Below are positions 11,179-25,947 of a DNA stretch of 28,292 nucleotides, one piece after another. Each line of letters starts with the position of its first letter. Positions within the stretch are counted from its first letter, which is position 1. The position numbers and the translations under genes were made by a program. Below the pieces are notes generated by a model, which saw only the letters and a program-made list of their open reading frames with translations, made no database searches and had not been told where the DNA came from. Source of the DNA: Rhizophagus sp. LPA8_4_AMF (Eukaryota > Glomeromycota > Glomeromycetes > Glomerales > Glomeraceae); the NCBI GenBank assembly GCA_021464525.1, contig JADRCO010000682.1, forward strand, positions 1 through 28,292, given 5' to 3'.

Positions 11179-12502
11179 TTAAGTTACAAGAATGAAAACC
11201 AAGAAAAAGAATATTATAACTGCAAATATTTTAACCATTAGCCATCTATTTGAAGAAATACTAGCATAATATTTTAATAGTTCCTTTTGTGCTCCCTCTA
11301 CATGAATTTGTATGTCATCTGTGTTGGCATCAATTCTATTAAAAAATTCGAGTAATTAAAATTAATGATTTTAATTTCTTTTAAGACAAATATAACATTC
11401 ACTTTACCTTTGAACAGTTTCCCGCTGTTCTGCAACCATTGTTGCCAATTGTTGAAAAATATTACCAAGCTCAGCTATTGTTGATTCAATAGATTCAATC
11501 GCTGTTGCACGACTTTCAATATAATTATCCTTTTTGAAGGAATAAAATAATTTTAACATAAAAACTCAGATTGAATTTTACGTCACAATTGGGAAAAAAG
11601 TTTTTACCTGTTGATCAATAAATTGTAATTGTTGAGCTTGTCCTGAAGACATATCAAGAGCAAGAAAATCTGTATTCTGTTGAACATTCCGTCTTTGCGT
11701 ATTATATAATGGTGAATCAGTTGCAGGTATATCAGTTTGTTGATTTGAAGAAAACATGAATTGTTCCTTCCTATCCTTACTCGCTTTCATATTCTAAATA
11801 GCATTAAAGAGAAATTACTATTATATTTATATATTGTACGTTAAAATTTACGCTCAAAATAATACCTGAGTTCGAATTTCCAAGACATCCTTAAAACTCA
11901 TACTAGTACTAGCTAGTTTTGATTGTAACATAACTACAACGTTAGAAGAATGTTCATCTTCCTGTTTGTTATTTTTTTTATGATCCCGAACATATTGCTG
12001 GAGTAGTGCTATTTGCTTATTTAATTTTGCAATGTCCTGCTTAATTATATAAGTCAATTCCTATATATATAAAGATTAATTTTAGATTAATTAAATTTAG
12101 AGAATTCAATAAACTAAATATTAAAATAACCTACGCTAATTTCAACAGGCCGATCGTCAAAAAGTGTCTTTCGCTTAGCCACTAAATAATATATATATAC
12201 AATTATTAATATTGATTAATTGATACCAAGATAGTGATTAATTACTTACATTTCGTCAATTTTTGTAATTTAGCCGCTGTAATGTTTATATCCTTTCCTA
12301 TCGCCGCCGCCATCTTTGCAAACTCACTTTTATTGACACCTGTACTACCGTTTACTAGTTTACTACTATTATTACTATTCAGCAATGGTCTTCGATGTTC
12401 TAAATTATGTCTTGCTTGAAAGCCTCCATGACCATTCGAGGACCTTGTACGGATTGACTCCACTGCGGCGTAAAATTCGGACGTTCTATCTTTAACTGAC
12501 AT
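11179..12502 (-). CDS. SED5: Qa-SNARE syntaxin-5 (Sed5)
   Basis: Six exons on the minus strand: 12502-12250, 12181-12135, 12060-11866, 11793-11608, 11529-11408 and 11335-11179, coding for 319 residues. The N-terminus has the DRTSEF peptide (5-10), the Sly1-binding motif typical of Sed5/syntaxin 5. A helical Habc region follows, then the Qa-SNARE motif (about 222-285) with IESIESTIAELGNIFQQL, the zero-layer Gln at about 262, and the syntaxin-5 hallmark RIDANTDD. A single C-terminal membrane anchor covers about 299-318. The protein acts at the Golgi in ER-to-Golgi and intra-Golgi fusion. All five introns are 68-78 nt or close to it and keep frame exactly. The gene is head to head with ELF1. Nothing unusual was seen. 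Confidence 0.93.
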
Positions 12503-12834
12503 TTTATTACTTTAACTTGACGGAAAGGCTGAGAGAATTATAAAATTTTAACTTTAATAACTCAGATCTAGAGCTTGAAAGTAGTAAGGATAAGTATATA
12601 AACTAGCTTTTTATCAAAAAAAGAAAGTGATTGTTATTTCTAAACCCGCCACGCCGCTTAATACAAGTATTCGGTGAAATATTTTGCGCTTTAAATAATT
12701 GTACGTGTTACCAAATTATTGGGATCATCCCCTTGCATAATACGTTTATATTTTCCTGCATTTTGTTATTTTCATGTTTATAAAGCAGAATTTGATTTTA
12801 TTTTTAGACACAGAACGATCTAAAACTTACAGTA
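12503..12834. promoter_or_regulatory. Divergent promoter region, SED5 / ELF1
   Basis: 332 bp between head-to-head start codons. The sequence is AT-rich with a short GC-richer patch (about 12640-12660). No named element was recognised with confidence. Confidence 0.5.
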
Positions 12835-13375
12835 ATGGGTAAACGTAAAACCAAAAGAAAGCCAAAACCAAAGAAGAAATTAGTGCTTGATACTCACTTT
12901 GATTGTATCGCCTGTCACCATGAGAAAAGTGTCGACGTTAAAATGTAAGATCCAAATAAATTTCTTTTACTGTTAACGTTCGAAACAGCTTATATAAATA
13001 GTTAAAGGGTTTTTAAATTGTAATTAGGCAACGTGATGCAAAAGTTGGTAACTTAAATTGTAGAATATGTGGTATTAAATTTCAATCAACTATAAATCGT
13101 AAGATTTTTTTCTTTTTAAAAAATATTTTCTCATTATATTGTAAGAAGTAATAGAATTTTCTTTTTCAGCTTTAAGTGACCCTGTTGATGTATATTATGA
13201 ATGGGTTGATGCTTCACAAACAACCAAGCCTGAAGACTCTCGTGGTTTGTCAGACGATGAATTAGATTATCATGACAAGGATTTAAGAAATATAAGTGAT
13301 GGCGAAGATGATAATAGACTAAGAGATAGAGGAAGAACCTCAGATTTTGGAGAGGATGATGAGGATTATGATTAA
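12835..13375 (+). CDS. ELF1: Transcription elongation factor 1 (Elf1/ELOF1)
   Basis: Three exons (12835-12944, 13028-13098, 13170-13375) encode 128 residues. It starts [15 protein letters not shown], the basic tail of Elf1, followed by a four-Cys zinc ribbon: CIAC at 24-27 and CRIC at 48-51. The core motif [19 protein letters not shown] follows. Elf1 binds RNA polymerase II near the DNA entry site and helps it pass nucleosomes; ELOF1 also acts in transcription-coupled repair. The fungal-type C-terminal extension (about 86-128) is strongly acidic, ending GEDDEDYD, as in yeast. Introns are 83 and 71 nt. It shares a promoter region with SED5. Confidence 0.94.
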
Positions 13376-14174
13376 AAAGGATTTATCATTTAATCATTAG
13401 CAAAAAAAAATTAAATTTATTTGATTTATTTGGTGGTACAGCAATACTATTGATATTTTTTTCATGGTTTGAAGTGATATCTCTTTTTTTCGGACGGAAA
13501 GTCTTGTAAAATAAATTAAATTTTGAGATTTGTAAAAGATTTTATTGTCTTTCAATTTATTAAAGAATTTGTTTACCATGTAAAAAGTTATAAATCAAAG
13601 TACATTAAGAATACTGTAAAAAGGGATATCGATTTGAAAAGGCGGCGATTCTGAATGAATTTCGATCACATGATCATGAAAATCCAATAATTACAAATAA
13701 ACAAAAACAAATGTATTAGAAAATGATCGTCATTCTCCACTGTATTACAACTTTCACACAGATCGTTTGTGGATAATGGATAATCAAAAATCGTACAACT
13801 CTACTATCTTTTTATCATCTTTTATCAGCTTTTTTGATAAACAAAAATTTTGAAATTTCACAGTTTAGATCAACTAGATAAAATGCGAAAAACACATATA
13901 TACATGTAATGTATTCATTTTTTTATTCAAAAAAAATTTTTTTTTTAATATTCTTTTCATTCTCGAATATACTTTATTTGCTGGTAAAAAAATTTTTTTT
14001 ACGCGTTTTTTTACGTGTCTTTTTACGTGTCTTTCTCGTTAAAATTTTCAACTTTATGTACTTATATTTTTTTTTTTTTTTACATTTTACTCTTTTCAAA
14101 AAGGTCAAAACTGAAACAATTTATCATAAAATCATTTTGAAATCAGTACATACTAAAAGAAGATTATAAACCAA
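13376..14174. other. Intergenic region with short tandem repeat
   Basis: This is ELF1 3' flank and PTC7 5' flank. At about 13993-14040 a unit like TTTTTACGTGTC is repeated three to four times. An 86-codon open frame at 13909-14169 is only Phe/Leu-rich translation of T runs and this repeat, so it is rejected. ATCACATGA, the core of the motif seen in the H3 promoter region, lies at 13665-13673. Confidence 0.55.
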
Positions 14175-15624
14175 ATGAATTCATTAAAATTTACCACATA
14201 TACACATTCGTTATATTATTCAAATCGTTCGAGTAATATACTTAAAAATCTATCATGTTCCTCACAAAATACTTCAATAATACGTTCATTTTTTACCTTA
14301 ATGCATACTCATAGAATATTTTTGAATAATAATAAATCCATTTTTCTTTCTTCTCATTCAAACACTATTAATCATAAAAGATATTTTACTAATTTTTTTT
14401 TATCAAAATTTTGGACAAAAAAAACACTTAAACCTGTTTCCTCAAACCCACAGAAGTTTTTTGATACATCGACATCATCAAGTCTATCCATAACTGCTTT
14501 ACCAGCAAATCCAGCTCCAACTCCAACTCCAGAACCAACAATAAAACCTATACCTATTTATACACGACTAACTTCTGTATTTCCTATTCCTAGTAAACAT
14601 AATAAGTTTATACTATCTTCTGGTGGATCTGGTTTACCAAAAAACTCTGAAAAATTAATTTCCACGAATAATGATGAAAAATATCATAGTGTGGGTTGTG
14701 GCGAAGATAGTTTTTTTTTAAGATATGATTCTTTAGGTGTAGCTGATGGAGTTGGTGGTTGGCGTAATGTTTCTTCCTTACGTAATACTGGTAATTTAAT
14801 AATTTGGTTCTGAATGAAAAAGTCATGTATCCATAAAATTTCTTTTCTTTTTTTTTTGATATTTTAATAATGAATTTTTTTCTTTTGGTTTTCCCGTATT
14901 ATTATAATAGTTGCGAATTCAGCTTTATATGCTCGTAAATTGATGCACTATTCGTATGCAGAACTTGAAAAGTATGACAATGTTGAAGATGAGAAGAAAT
15001 ATAATGATGTTAATCCTGTTGATATATTACAAGCAAGCTATAAAAAAACTATTAGCGAATTAGAATTAGAGGTAAGTTTCTAAGTGACTTTCTGTATTAA
15101 AATTTGTAATTAAAATATTTTTTATCGTTAAGAGAGTTATTGGATCATCAACCGCACTAATTGCAATATTACGAGATGATGAATTAAGAATAGCGAATGT
15201 GGGAGATTGTGGTATAGGTGTAATACGATATAATGAATTTATATTTCGTAATGAGGAACAACAACATTCCTTCAATTATCCCTACCAATTAGGTACAGGC
15301 TCAATTATTACACCAAAAGATTCACAACAATTCACAGTTAAAATTCAACTAGGAGATATTATAATTTTGGGTAGTGATGGTATATTTGATAACTTATTTG
15401 AGGATGATATAATTGATGAAATTAAGGATAAGGAACTTGATCCTCAAATGATAAGTGATACTTTAGCTTGGAAAGCAAAACAAGCGAGTGTGGAAGATAT
15501 TTCTTCTCCGTTTCAATATCGTGCTCATCAAGAAGGCTTACCTTATCAAGGTGGTAAAAGAGATGATATTAGTGTTCTGGTTGCTATAGTAACCGATAAT
15601 AATTTGGATAGATTAAATTGCTAA
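14175..15624 (+). CDS. PTC7: Mitochondrial PP2C-type protein phosphatase (Ptc7)
   Basis: Three exons (14175-14790, 14911-15071, 15133-15624) give 422 residues. Residues 1 to about 130 are rich in Ser, Thr, Asn and Lys/Arg, nearly free of acidic residues, and contain a Pro-rich stretch (110-128); this fits a mitochondrial presequence. The PP2C/SpoIIE-like core follows, with metal-binding acidic residues in GEDSFF (176-181), ADGVGGWR (190-197), VGDCG (282-286), GSDGIFDN (339-346) and KRDDIS (401-406). The DGVGGW motif and the short, insertion-poor core identify Ptc7/PPTC7, which dephosphorylates matrix proteins and supports coenzyme Q synthesis and mitophagy control. Both introns carry in-frame stops, so the retained-intron isoform known in budding yeast is not possible here. 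The start is the only ATG giving the presequence in this frame. Confidence 0.92.
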
Positions 15625-15943
15625 TTTATATTATATATGTGCATCATCGCATATAAGTTTAAAAAATTATGCTAAGCAAAGAATATTTCTCTCAAAAATT
15701 TACTATTATTATTAAATACTTGAAATATGTGAAGATTAACGGACTATATAAGCATTTCCTTCTCATAAAATCAAATTTTATTATCATAGAATTGAAATTT
15801 ATGTAATATATATAACATTGTAATATTATCAGAAATGATTTTTTTTTTTACAAGTTAATAAATACCAAAAAAGGGAAAACTCCATAAATGTAATCTTATA
15901 ATCTTTCTAATAATTATATTTAGACTTTTTAAATAAACATAAA
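15625..15943. other. Intergenic region between convergent 3' ends
   Basis: 319 bp between the stops of PTC7 (+) and DDX42 (-). AT-rich, with a T run at 15840-15850; only 3' untranslated sequence is likely. Confidence 0.5.
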
Positions 15944-19893
<3,950 letters not shown>

Positions 19894-20424
19894 TATTGGA
19901 GATCTTAAAATAAAAAAGCACTTTTTTATGTTTCTCGATATCTAACTTAAAGCTTGATGACTCAGCATGTTACACTTGTATCTATACAGTAAATTTAAAT
20001 AGATAATTCATCATCCCATGTGATAGATATGTATCATTCAGGTCACCCTTTTTTTTTGTAGGAGATATTCAAAAGACGGGATATATTTAATATACAGTAT
20101 TTAATTTTAGTTTAGAGCTTTTATTAAGAAAAATAACAAAAAAAATCAGATATTTTTTCTTTACATACACACACAGAAATAAGATCTATGTTGCATGTTT
20201 TTTATTTTTATAACACATTGATACAACAAAAGATAGAATAAATTCCCAAGAAACAGTCTATGTTTAAAGGGTAAAAAATAAAGCAAAGTATAATTTTATA
20301 CGAGGAGTAAAAAAAAAATTACTAAATAAGCTTGTGCGAATTAATTGTAAAATTACTATAAAGAATAAAATGACACGAATATAATCAAGAAATCACGAGC
20401 GCCCAAATATCAGGGTTTATAAAT
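19894..20424. other. DDX42 promoter and histone H3 3' flank
   Basis: 531 bp between the start of DDX42 and the stop of H3 (both minus strand). It holds the 3' untranslated region of H3 and the promoter of DDX42. A CATGTGATA element lies at 20018-20026. No stem-loop typical of animal replication-dependent histone mRNA was noticed after the H3 stop, in keeping with a polyadenylated fungal message. Confidence 0.5.
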
Positions 20425-21164
<740 letters not shown>

Positions 21165-21655
21165 ATTTTTTAGGTTGGCGTGTTAATAATGAGTTGGTTA
21201 TTTTATAGGTTTGTAATATAAAAGAATTGGAAAATTTTCTTTGAAAAGTATTTTTTTACACTTAATGATGGGAAAAAAAATTCAGAGACCACAAAAAAAT
21301 GGCTGGAAAAAGGAAAAATAGGGATATATGTGAGAAAGTGAGCAGATGACGTAAATGACGTCGGATATCGGAGTCAGTTATCAATTACCACACTATAAAT
21401 ATTTTTATTATTATAAATAATAAATACTTCATAATTTTTCCAATTAGATAAGCAAGCCCGACTTTTGTCATGTGATAAATAGAGTTCAAACAGTGACGCG
21501 AAGTGACAAATTGCTTATATTATCACATGATTATTACGTGTAACTATTAGGTGGTGATACTAGTAGCATGAGAAGTTGAACAAACATTGATTTGGAAATA
21601 GGTCAACCTACATAAGTTTATTTATTAACCAAATTTTTAAATTTTTTAATATAAA
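21165..21655. promoter_or_regulatory. Divergent promoter region of histone H3 with CRE-like and E-box-like motifs
   Basis: Two CRE/ATF-like sites lie next to each other, TGACGTAA at 21347-21354 and TGACGTCG at 21356-21363, about 190 bp upstream of the H3 start. Farther out a perfect 11-bp inverted repeat, TCATGTGATAA (21468-21478) and TTATCACATGA (21520-21530), flanks a TGACGCG/GTGACA segment. TCATGTGA is an M-box/E-box-type site bound by bHLH-zip factors in other eukaryotes. The motifs are seen; their use in this organism is inference. Confidence 0.5.
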
Positions 21656-22016
21656 ATGCCGACTGAATACCAACTTCTTCCTCTAAATGAAACTAATTCA
21701 AATCATTCTGATGAAGGTTCTACCATAATACCCATGGTTACAAGAGGCGCATTCGCAATGCCTAGAAGTTCTACAAGTCTTCAGGAACTTAGAGCTCCGA
21801 TTCCATGGTATTTAGACTCTTGCAAATTGACCAAAGTGTGGACTACATTTAGTTATTCTGAGTATTATAAAACATCTATCCTTCACATTATTAATTATTT
21901 GTTTATTGAATACATAGATTGTTATTTTTATTGTTATATCATCCTGGGTAATATTAGTTATTTGGCAAGTATTACGGTTGGGAATTTCGCAGTCAATCAC
22001 TTATGAGGAGGAATAA
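21656..22016 (+). CDS. Small single-pass membrane protein, family unknown
   Basis: I do not recognise this gene. The favoured model has two exons, 21656-21835 and 21918-22016, joined over an 82-nt intron (GTGTGG...CATAG), giving 92 residues. The first 50 residues are polar and Ser/Thr-rich (MPTEYQLLPLNETNSNHSDE), followed by PWYLDSCKLTK, then a strongly hydrophobic helix (about 61-77: IVIFIVISSWVILVIWQ) and a short tail ending YEEE. That is the shape of a small single-pass protein. Without splicing the frame runs on to 22006 (116 residues), with a more broken hydrophobic end. The spliced form is preferred because intron length and composition are typical here and exon 2 makes one clean helix ending in a charged tail; the GTGTGG donor is weak. 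It is head to head with histone H3. Function cannot be assigned. Confidence 0.5.
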
Positions 22017-22409
22017 ATATTATACACGGAGAGAGAAAAAAATATTAAAACAAAAGACGAATATTAAGTATAGAATAGTTAGAGCATAAATTTTTTATTT
22101 ATATAATTTTCGCAACCATAGTAATATATTTCTTTACGAATAAAAGAAATTTTTTTTTCGGTTTAATGCTGCATTCATAAAATAATTTAGAAGTCTTCAC
22201 AAGTAGAAATAAGATCGACTTCTGTGACACATATTTGCTTCATCTTGCATGTTTTCATCGAGAAAAAAATTTTTTAGATCTTCATATTTGATTTTCTTTT
22301 TAAGACTTTTGGGTGTTTTCACTTTTAGTGGGTTCATTATAATTTTTTTTTATTTCTTGTCATTTCTTTTTCTTGCTTATGATAATAGTGAAATTTTTAT
22401 TACAGTATA
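22017..22409. promoter_or_regulatory. Upstream region of the porin gene
   Basis: 393 bp, AT-rich, with T-rich tracts just before the start (22340-22375). It must hold the porin promoter and 5' untranslated region and the 3' end of the small gene. No specific element was recognised. Confidence 0.45.
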
Positions 22410-23448
22410 ATGTCTGCCCCAACTCCAGCTACTTATTCAGACATTGGCAAATCTGCTAACGATCTATTTAGCAAGGACTTCCCTGTCGGCTCATTTAAGC
22501 TCGAGTCTAAAACTACTGCCCCCAATGGTGTGGTAAGACCACAAAGAACCGTTCATACTTTAAATTTTTCGCTTATAAATACTATAATCGAGTGAACAGT
22601 TAAATTCAAAATTCCACTTTCTCTTTTAGTCTTTCACCCTTACTGGCCTGAAAGACACGAAGAGCGGTAATATTAATGGAGAACTTAAATCTAAATATTA
22701 TTATCCAAAGAGAGGCGGAACGTTCACTGGAAGTTGGACTACAAGTAACATATTAAATGGACAAGTTGAACTTGAAAATAGTCTTGCAAAAGGTCTTAAA
22801 TTAGATTTAGTTGCTAACATTCAACCGGCAAGTGGAAATAGAAATGTTAGAGGAGGTTTCACTTTTAAACAACCAGGGCTTCATACAAAGATTTATCTTG
22901 ATGCTCTTAAGGGCCCTACTTTTCAAGGAGATATCGTAGTTGGTCATGAAGGATTTCTTATTGGTTCGGAGGGTTGTTATGACGTTTTGGAAGGAAAACT
23001 AACCCGTTATGGTGTTACGGCGGGTTATACTCATCCTGAATATAACGTTGCCCTTCGCGTAACCAATTCATTGTCTGCTTATACTCTTTTATATTATCAT
23101 CGTGTGAGCCCTGAAATTGAAGCCGGTGCTAAGGCTCATTGGGATAGCCAAACGAATAATCCTTCAGTTAATTTGGAGTTTGGTGCCAAATATTTCTTGG
23201 ATCGTGATGCTTTTATCAAAGTATTATTTATCTTAATTTCTTTTTTTCTTTTTTTTTTCTTTTTGTCTTAGTGAGTAATATACCTTGATTGTTTATAGGG
23301 TAAAGTTGATAGCACTGGTAAAGTTGGTATTGGATATACACAAGCACTCCGTCCTGGCGTTAAGATCTCATTGGGAGGTAGCATTGACACATCTCGTTTG
23401 AATGAAAATGCACATCGTTTCGGCATTTCTATTAATTTAGAATCTTAA
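22410..23448 (+). CDS. POR1: Mitochondrial outer-membrane porin (VDAC)
   Basis: Three exons (22410-22532, 22630-23220, 23299-23448) encode 287 residues, the length expected of a VDAC. The N-terminal helix region YSDIGKSANDLFSKDFPVG is typical, followed by alternating polar/hydrophobic segments of the 19-strand barrel, among them LTGLKDTKSGNINGELK, the GLK-type strand, and the C-terminal LGGSIDTSRLNENAHRFGIS. It forms the voltage-dependent anion channel for ATP, ADP and metabolites in the outer mitochondrial membrane. Introns are 97 and 78 nt. Codons are less AT-biased than in neighbouring genes (many GCC, GGC, CTT, CGT), as expected for an abundant protein; this is an impression, not a count. 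Nothing is missing. Confidence 0.95.
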
Positions 23449-23666
23449 TATGTTGGTTTAAATTTTTGTATGTATTACAATCAATTGAAACATTAACATT
23501 TAATCTGTCTTGCTTATATAAATTCACTTTTATTTTGTAGCAAATTTTGACTTTCAAATTACTAAAAATTTAAATTATTAAAGAATGTAAAGAATATATG
23601 CATAACCTATCTTTTACCTTATTATTATATTGTATTTTTTGTGTTGCATAATCTCTTTCTTACCTT

Positions 23667-25737
23667 TCAGACACGACAAATATAACTTTCTGATATGGTA
23701 AAATATCTAATCCAACGCTGGGGGGGTATTGACTTATTTTTTTCGTAAATTTTTAATTTTCGGATTTGAATATTAGAACAAGCGTAATTTGGAATATCAA
23801 ATTCAAGACTATTAAATTGGTTTAATTATTAGTTTAATTTTGAAGAGATACACGTATTATTAATTTTAAAGTAACTTTACCTAATAGGTCCTATTTCCAG
23901 CTCTGCTACAGCAGAAAATGAAGTAGCCCCCGTAATCTACAAAATAATGGTGACATTAGTTGTCACGATATATTATAAGATTAAGAGTACTTCAAAACTA
24001 CCTTGACTTTTATTGATTGTTCTGTGCCACCTTTTAAATTATTAATAGTCCATATGATGTTTTTGACTCGATTATCATATTGGAATGATTGGCCATTCGA
24101 ATCATCCGTATTTTCGTTCGAGACACTAACAAAAATATAAGGTTCAGATTAAAGTGAACATAACTTTATTAAACAGATAAGTTTTAAATAAATACCTCTG
24201 TGTTACGCGAGGTAAAGGTACAGTTAGCGTACATTTGTTCACGAACTTATCTTCCGGAATATCAGCTCGAATTTTAATAGTGATGTCCATTCTATTTGGA
24301 CATCTTGGGTCACGCAGAAGAATTGGGAAAATTCGAAATGGTAAACTAACGTCACTAGATATCCTATAACTTGAATTATTTAAATTTATTAAACATTGGA
24401 TAATGTGGAAAAAAAAATGTAATATATAAAAATATGTTACTTCATAATTGTAGTTTCTCCTTCTGGTGGAAAAATGACCATTCGCCTATATTCATTAAAA
24501 TCTTGATAATAATTGATGCTACTTAATTAAGACTAAAATATATAATACCAAAAAAATTAAAAATATAATAAAATCTACCTGTAGGATCCACTGAATCATG
24601 GAACTTATAGTCATCAAACACGATCCCATACTTGTCACCTATGTTTTCGGTAGGAAATGTTTATTATTGCATATGAAATTGATTTAGAAACTTTTTTCTC
24701 TTACTTGATATATCTTTATATCTTCCAAGTACAATATTGGAATTTAGCCCCAATCGAATTTCAGGATTTCCTTGCAAATAACTCTTAATTTGAATTGATC
24801 CATTAATTTCTGCTCGCACTGTCATTCCCTAATTTAAAATGTGTTGAATATATTAGCATTAAATACTTATATTCATATTTAAATGTTCTAAAGAATAACT
24901 TACATTAGATGCAAAAGAAGCAACAAGTTGTTCAATCATGTCAATGTAGACTTCATTTTGTTTAGAACTTCTCTCATCACGTGAATGCACAATTGGTCTA
25001 TTTCTTGAAGACCCTAAGTTTGTCCCTGGAGCTTTTAACTGAAAATTCGATTCGAGTTATTATATTATTATATACTATAATTAGAGAAATATTAAATTCA
25101 ACCTTGGCTAACGAATTAATGATTATATTTTCGCGTTTAACCGGTACTGGATCTTCATATACATAAGATTTCAATTGATCGGTCAAGGTTGTCTGAACAT
25201 ATCCGTAATCCTGAAAAAAGAAACTCTTGTTAACAAGATAAATTAAGTTCAAGAAAGGTAGAATTGCACTTACAATTATTTCGTCGAGTAACTCATAAAC
25301 TAAACTAGAATTTAATCGTAAACATTCCTCGCTTAAAATTCCACAAAAGTCCTTTATCAAAGTTGCGATACGTCCAAGTAATTCATAGATCATAAAAGGT
25401 GAAACATTGAACTTTGTAGTGCAAACAAAATAAAGTCCTTGTATATTTGTAAAGAGAAAATTAACACCGTCAACATTAAATATTGGAGGCGGGTCTAGTT
25501 CGGTTCCTTGATCTTTTTGCCAGGTTTTTAATTTATCGAGAAGAAGGTCAGGTACATCTCGAGGAGTATCGTGTCGGTCTTTTTGTTTTTTAGACCAAAG
25601 AACGAAATAATGCGAGTCAATTTAAAAAAAATACACGTCTATCGGTTATTGTAACGAAATATATAGAAAAACTCACAATCGCGAAATATTAGTGTGTCTC
25701 CTCGCTGAGGAGATAAAATAAAAAATTGTGAAATCAT
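23667..25737 (-). CDS. AP4M1: AP-4 adaptor complex mu subunit
   Basis: Eleven exons on the minus strand (25737-25677, 25578-25274, 25210-25103, 25038-24904, 24828-24705, 24638-24579, 24501-24441, 24369-24196, 24125-24002, 23936-23881, 23808-23667) give 449 residues; human AP-4 mu has about 453. The start MISQFFILSPQRGDTLIFRD and the early segment VYELLDEIIDYGYVQTT are those of AP-4 mu rather than AP-1, AP-2 or AP-3. Residues 1 to about 140 form the longin-like domain. The mu-homology domain starts about 190 (QNEVYIDMIEQL) and ends with RWIRY (434-438) and a final strand ISESYICRV. AP-4 is a clathrin-independent coat at the trans-Golgi network; mu reads tyrosine-type sorting signals. The intron after exon 3 uses a weak GTTGAA donor. 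The gene is head to head with the AP-1 sigma gene, 210 bp away. Confidence 0.9.
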
Positions 25738-25947
25738 TTCACTAAGTTAACGTAATTAGTAACTAATAATTAATAATATATCTCTAGTAGTCGAATAACT
25801 TTTTTCAATTAAATTCTGATTGGCTCGATAATTTTCCGATATTGGATCTACATTTTACGTTTTGTGTAACCTTTCTAAGTTTTGACATTGCCACCAAAAA
25901 AATTGAATTTTTTTCTTATTTTTCGATAGATCAGTTCAACCTTAAAG
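25738..25947. promoter_or_regulatory. Compact bidirectional promoter, AP-4 mu / AP-1 sigma
   Basis: Only 210 bp separate the two start codons. The segment contains T tracts toward the sigma gene and AT-rich sequence toward the mu gene. One ATTGGC at 25818-25823, a CCAAT box on the opposite strand, is visible. Shared control is inferred from spacing alone. Confidence 0.5.

Noticed and set aside
13909..14169. 86-codon open frame upstream of PTC7
   Set aside because: The translation is Phe/Leu low complexity made from T runs and a short tandem repeat.
14791..15132. Possible retained-intron isoform of PTC7 as known in budding yeast
   Set aside because: Both introns contain in-frame stops (the first at 14811-14813, the second just after its donor), so retention would truncate the protein.
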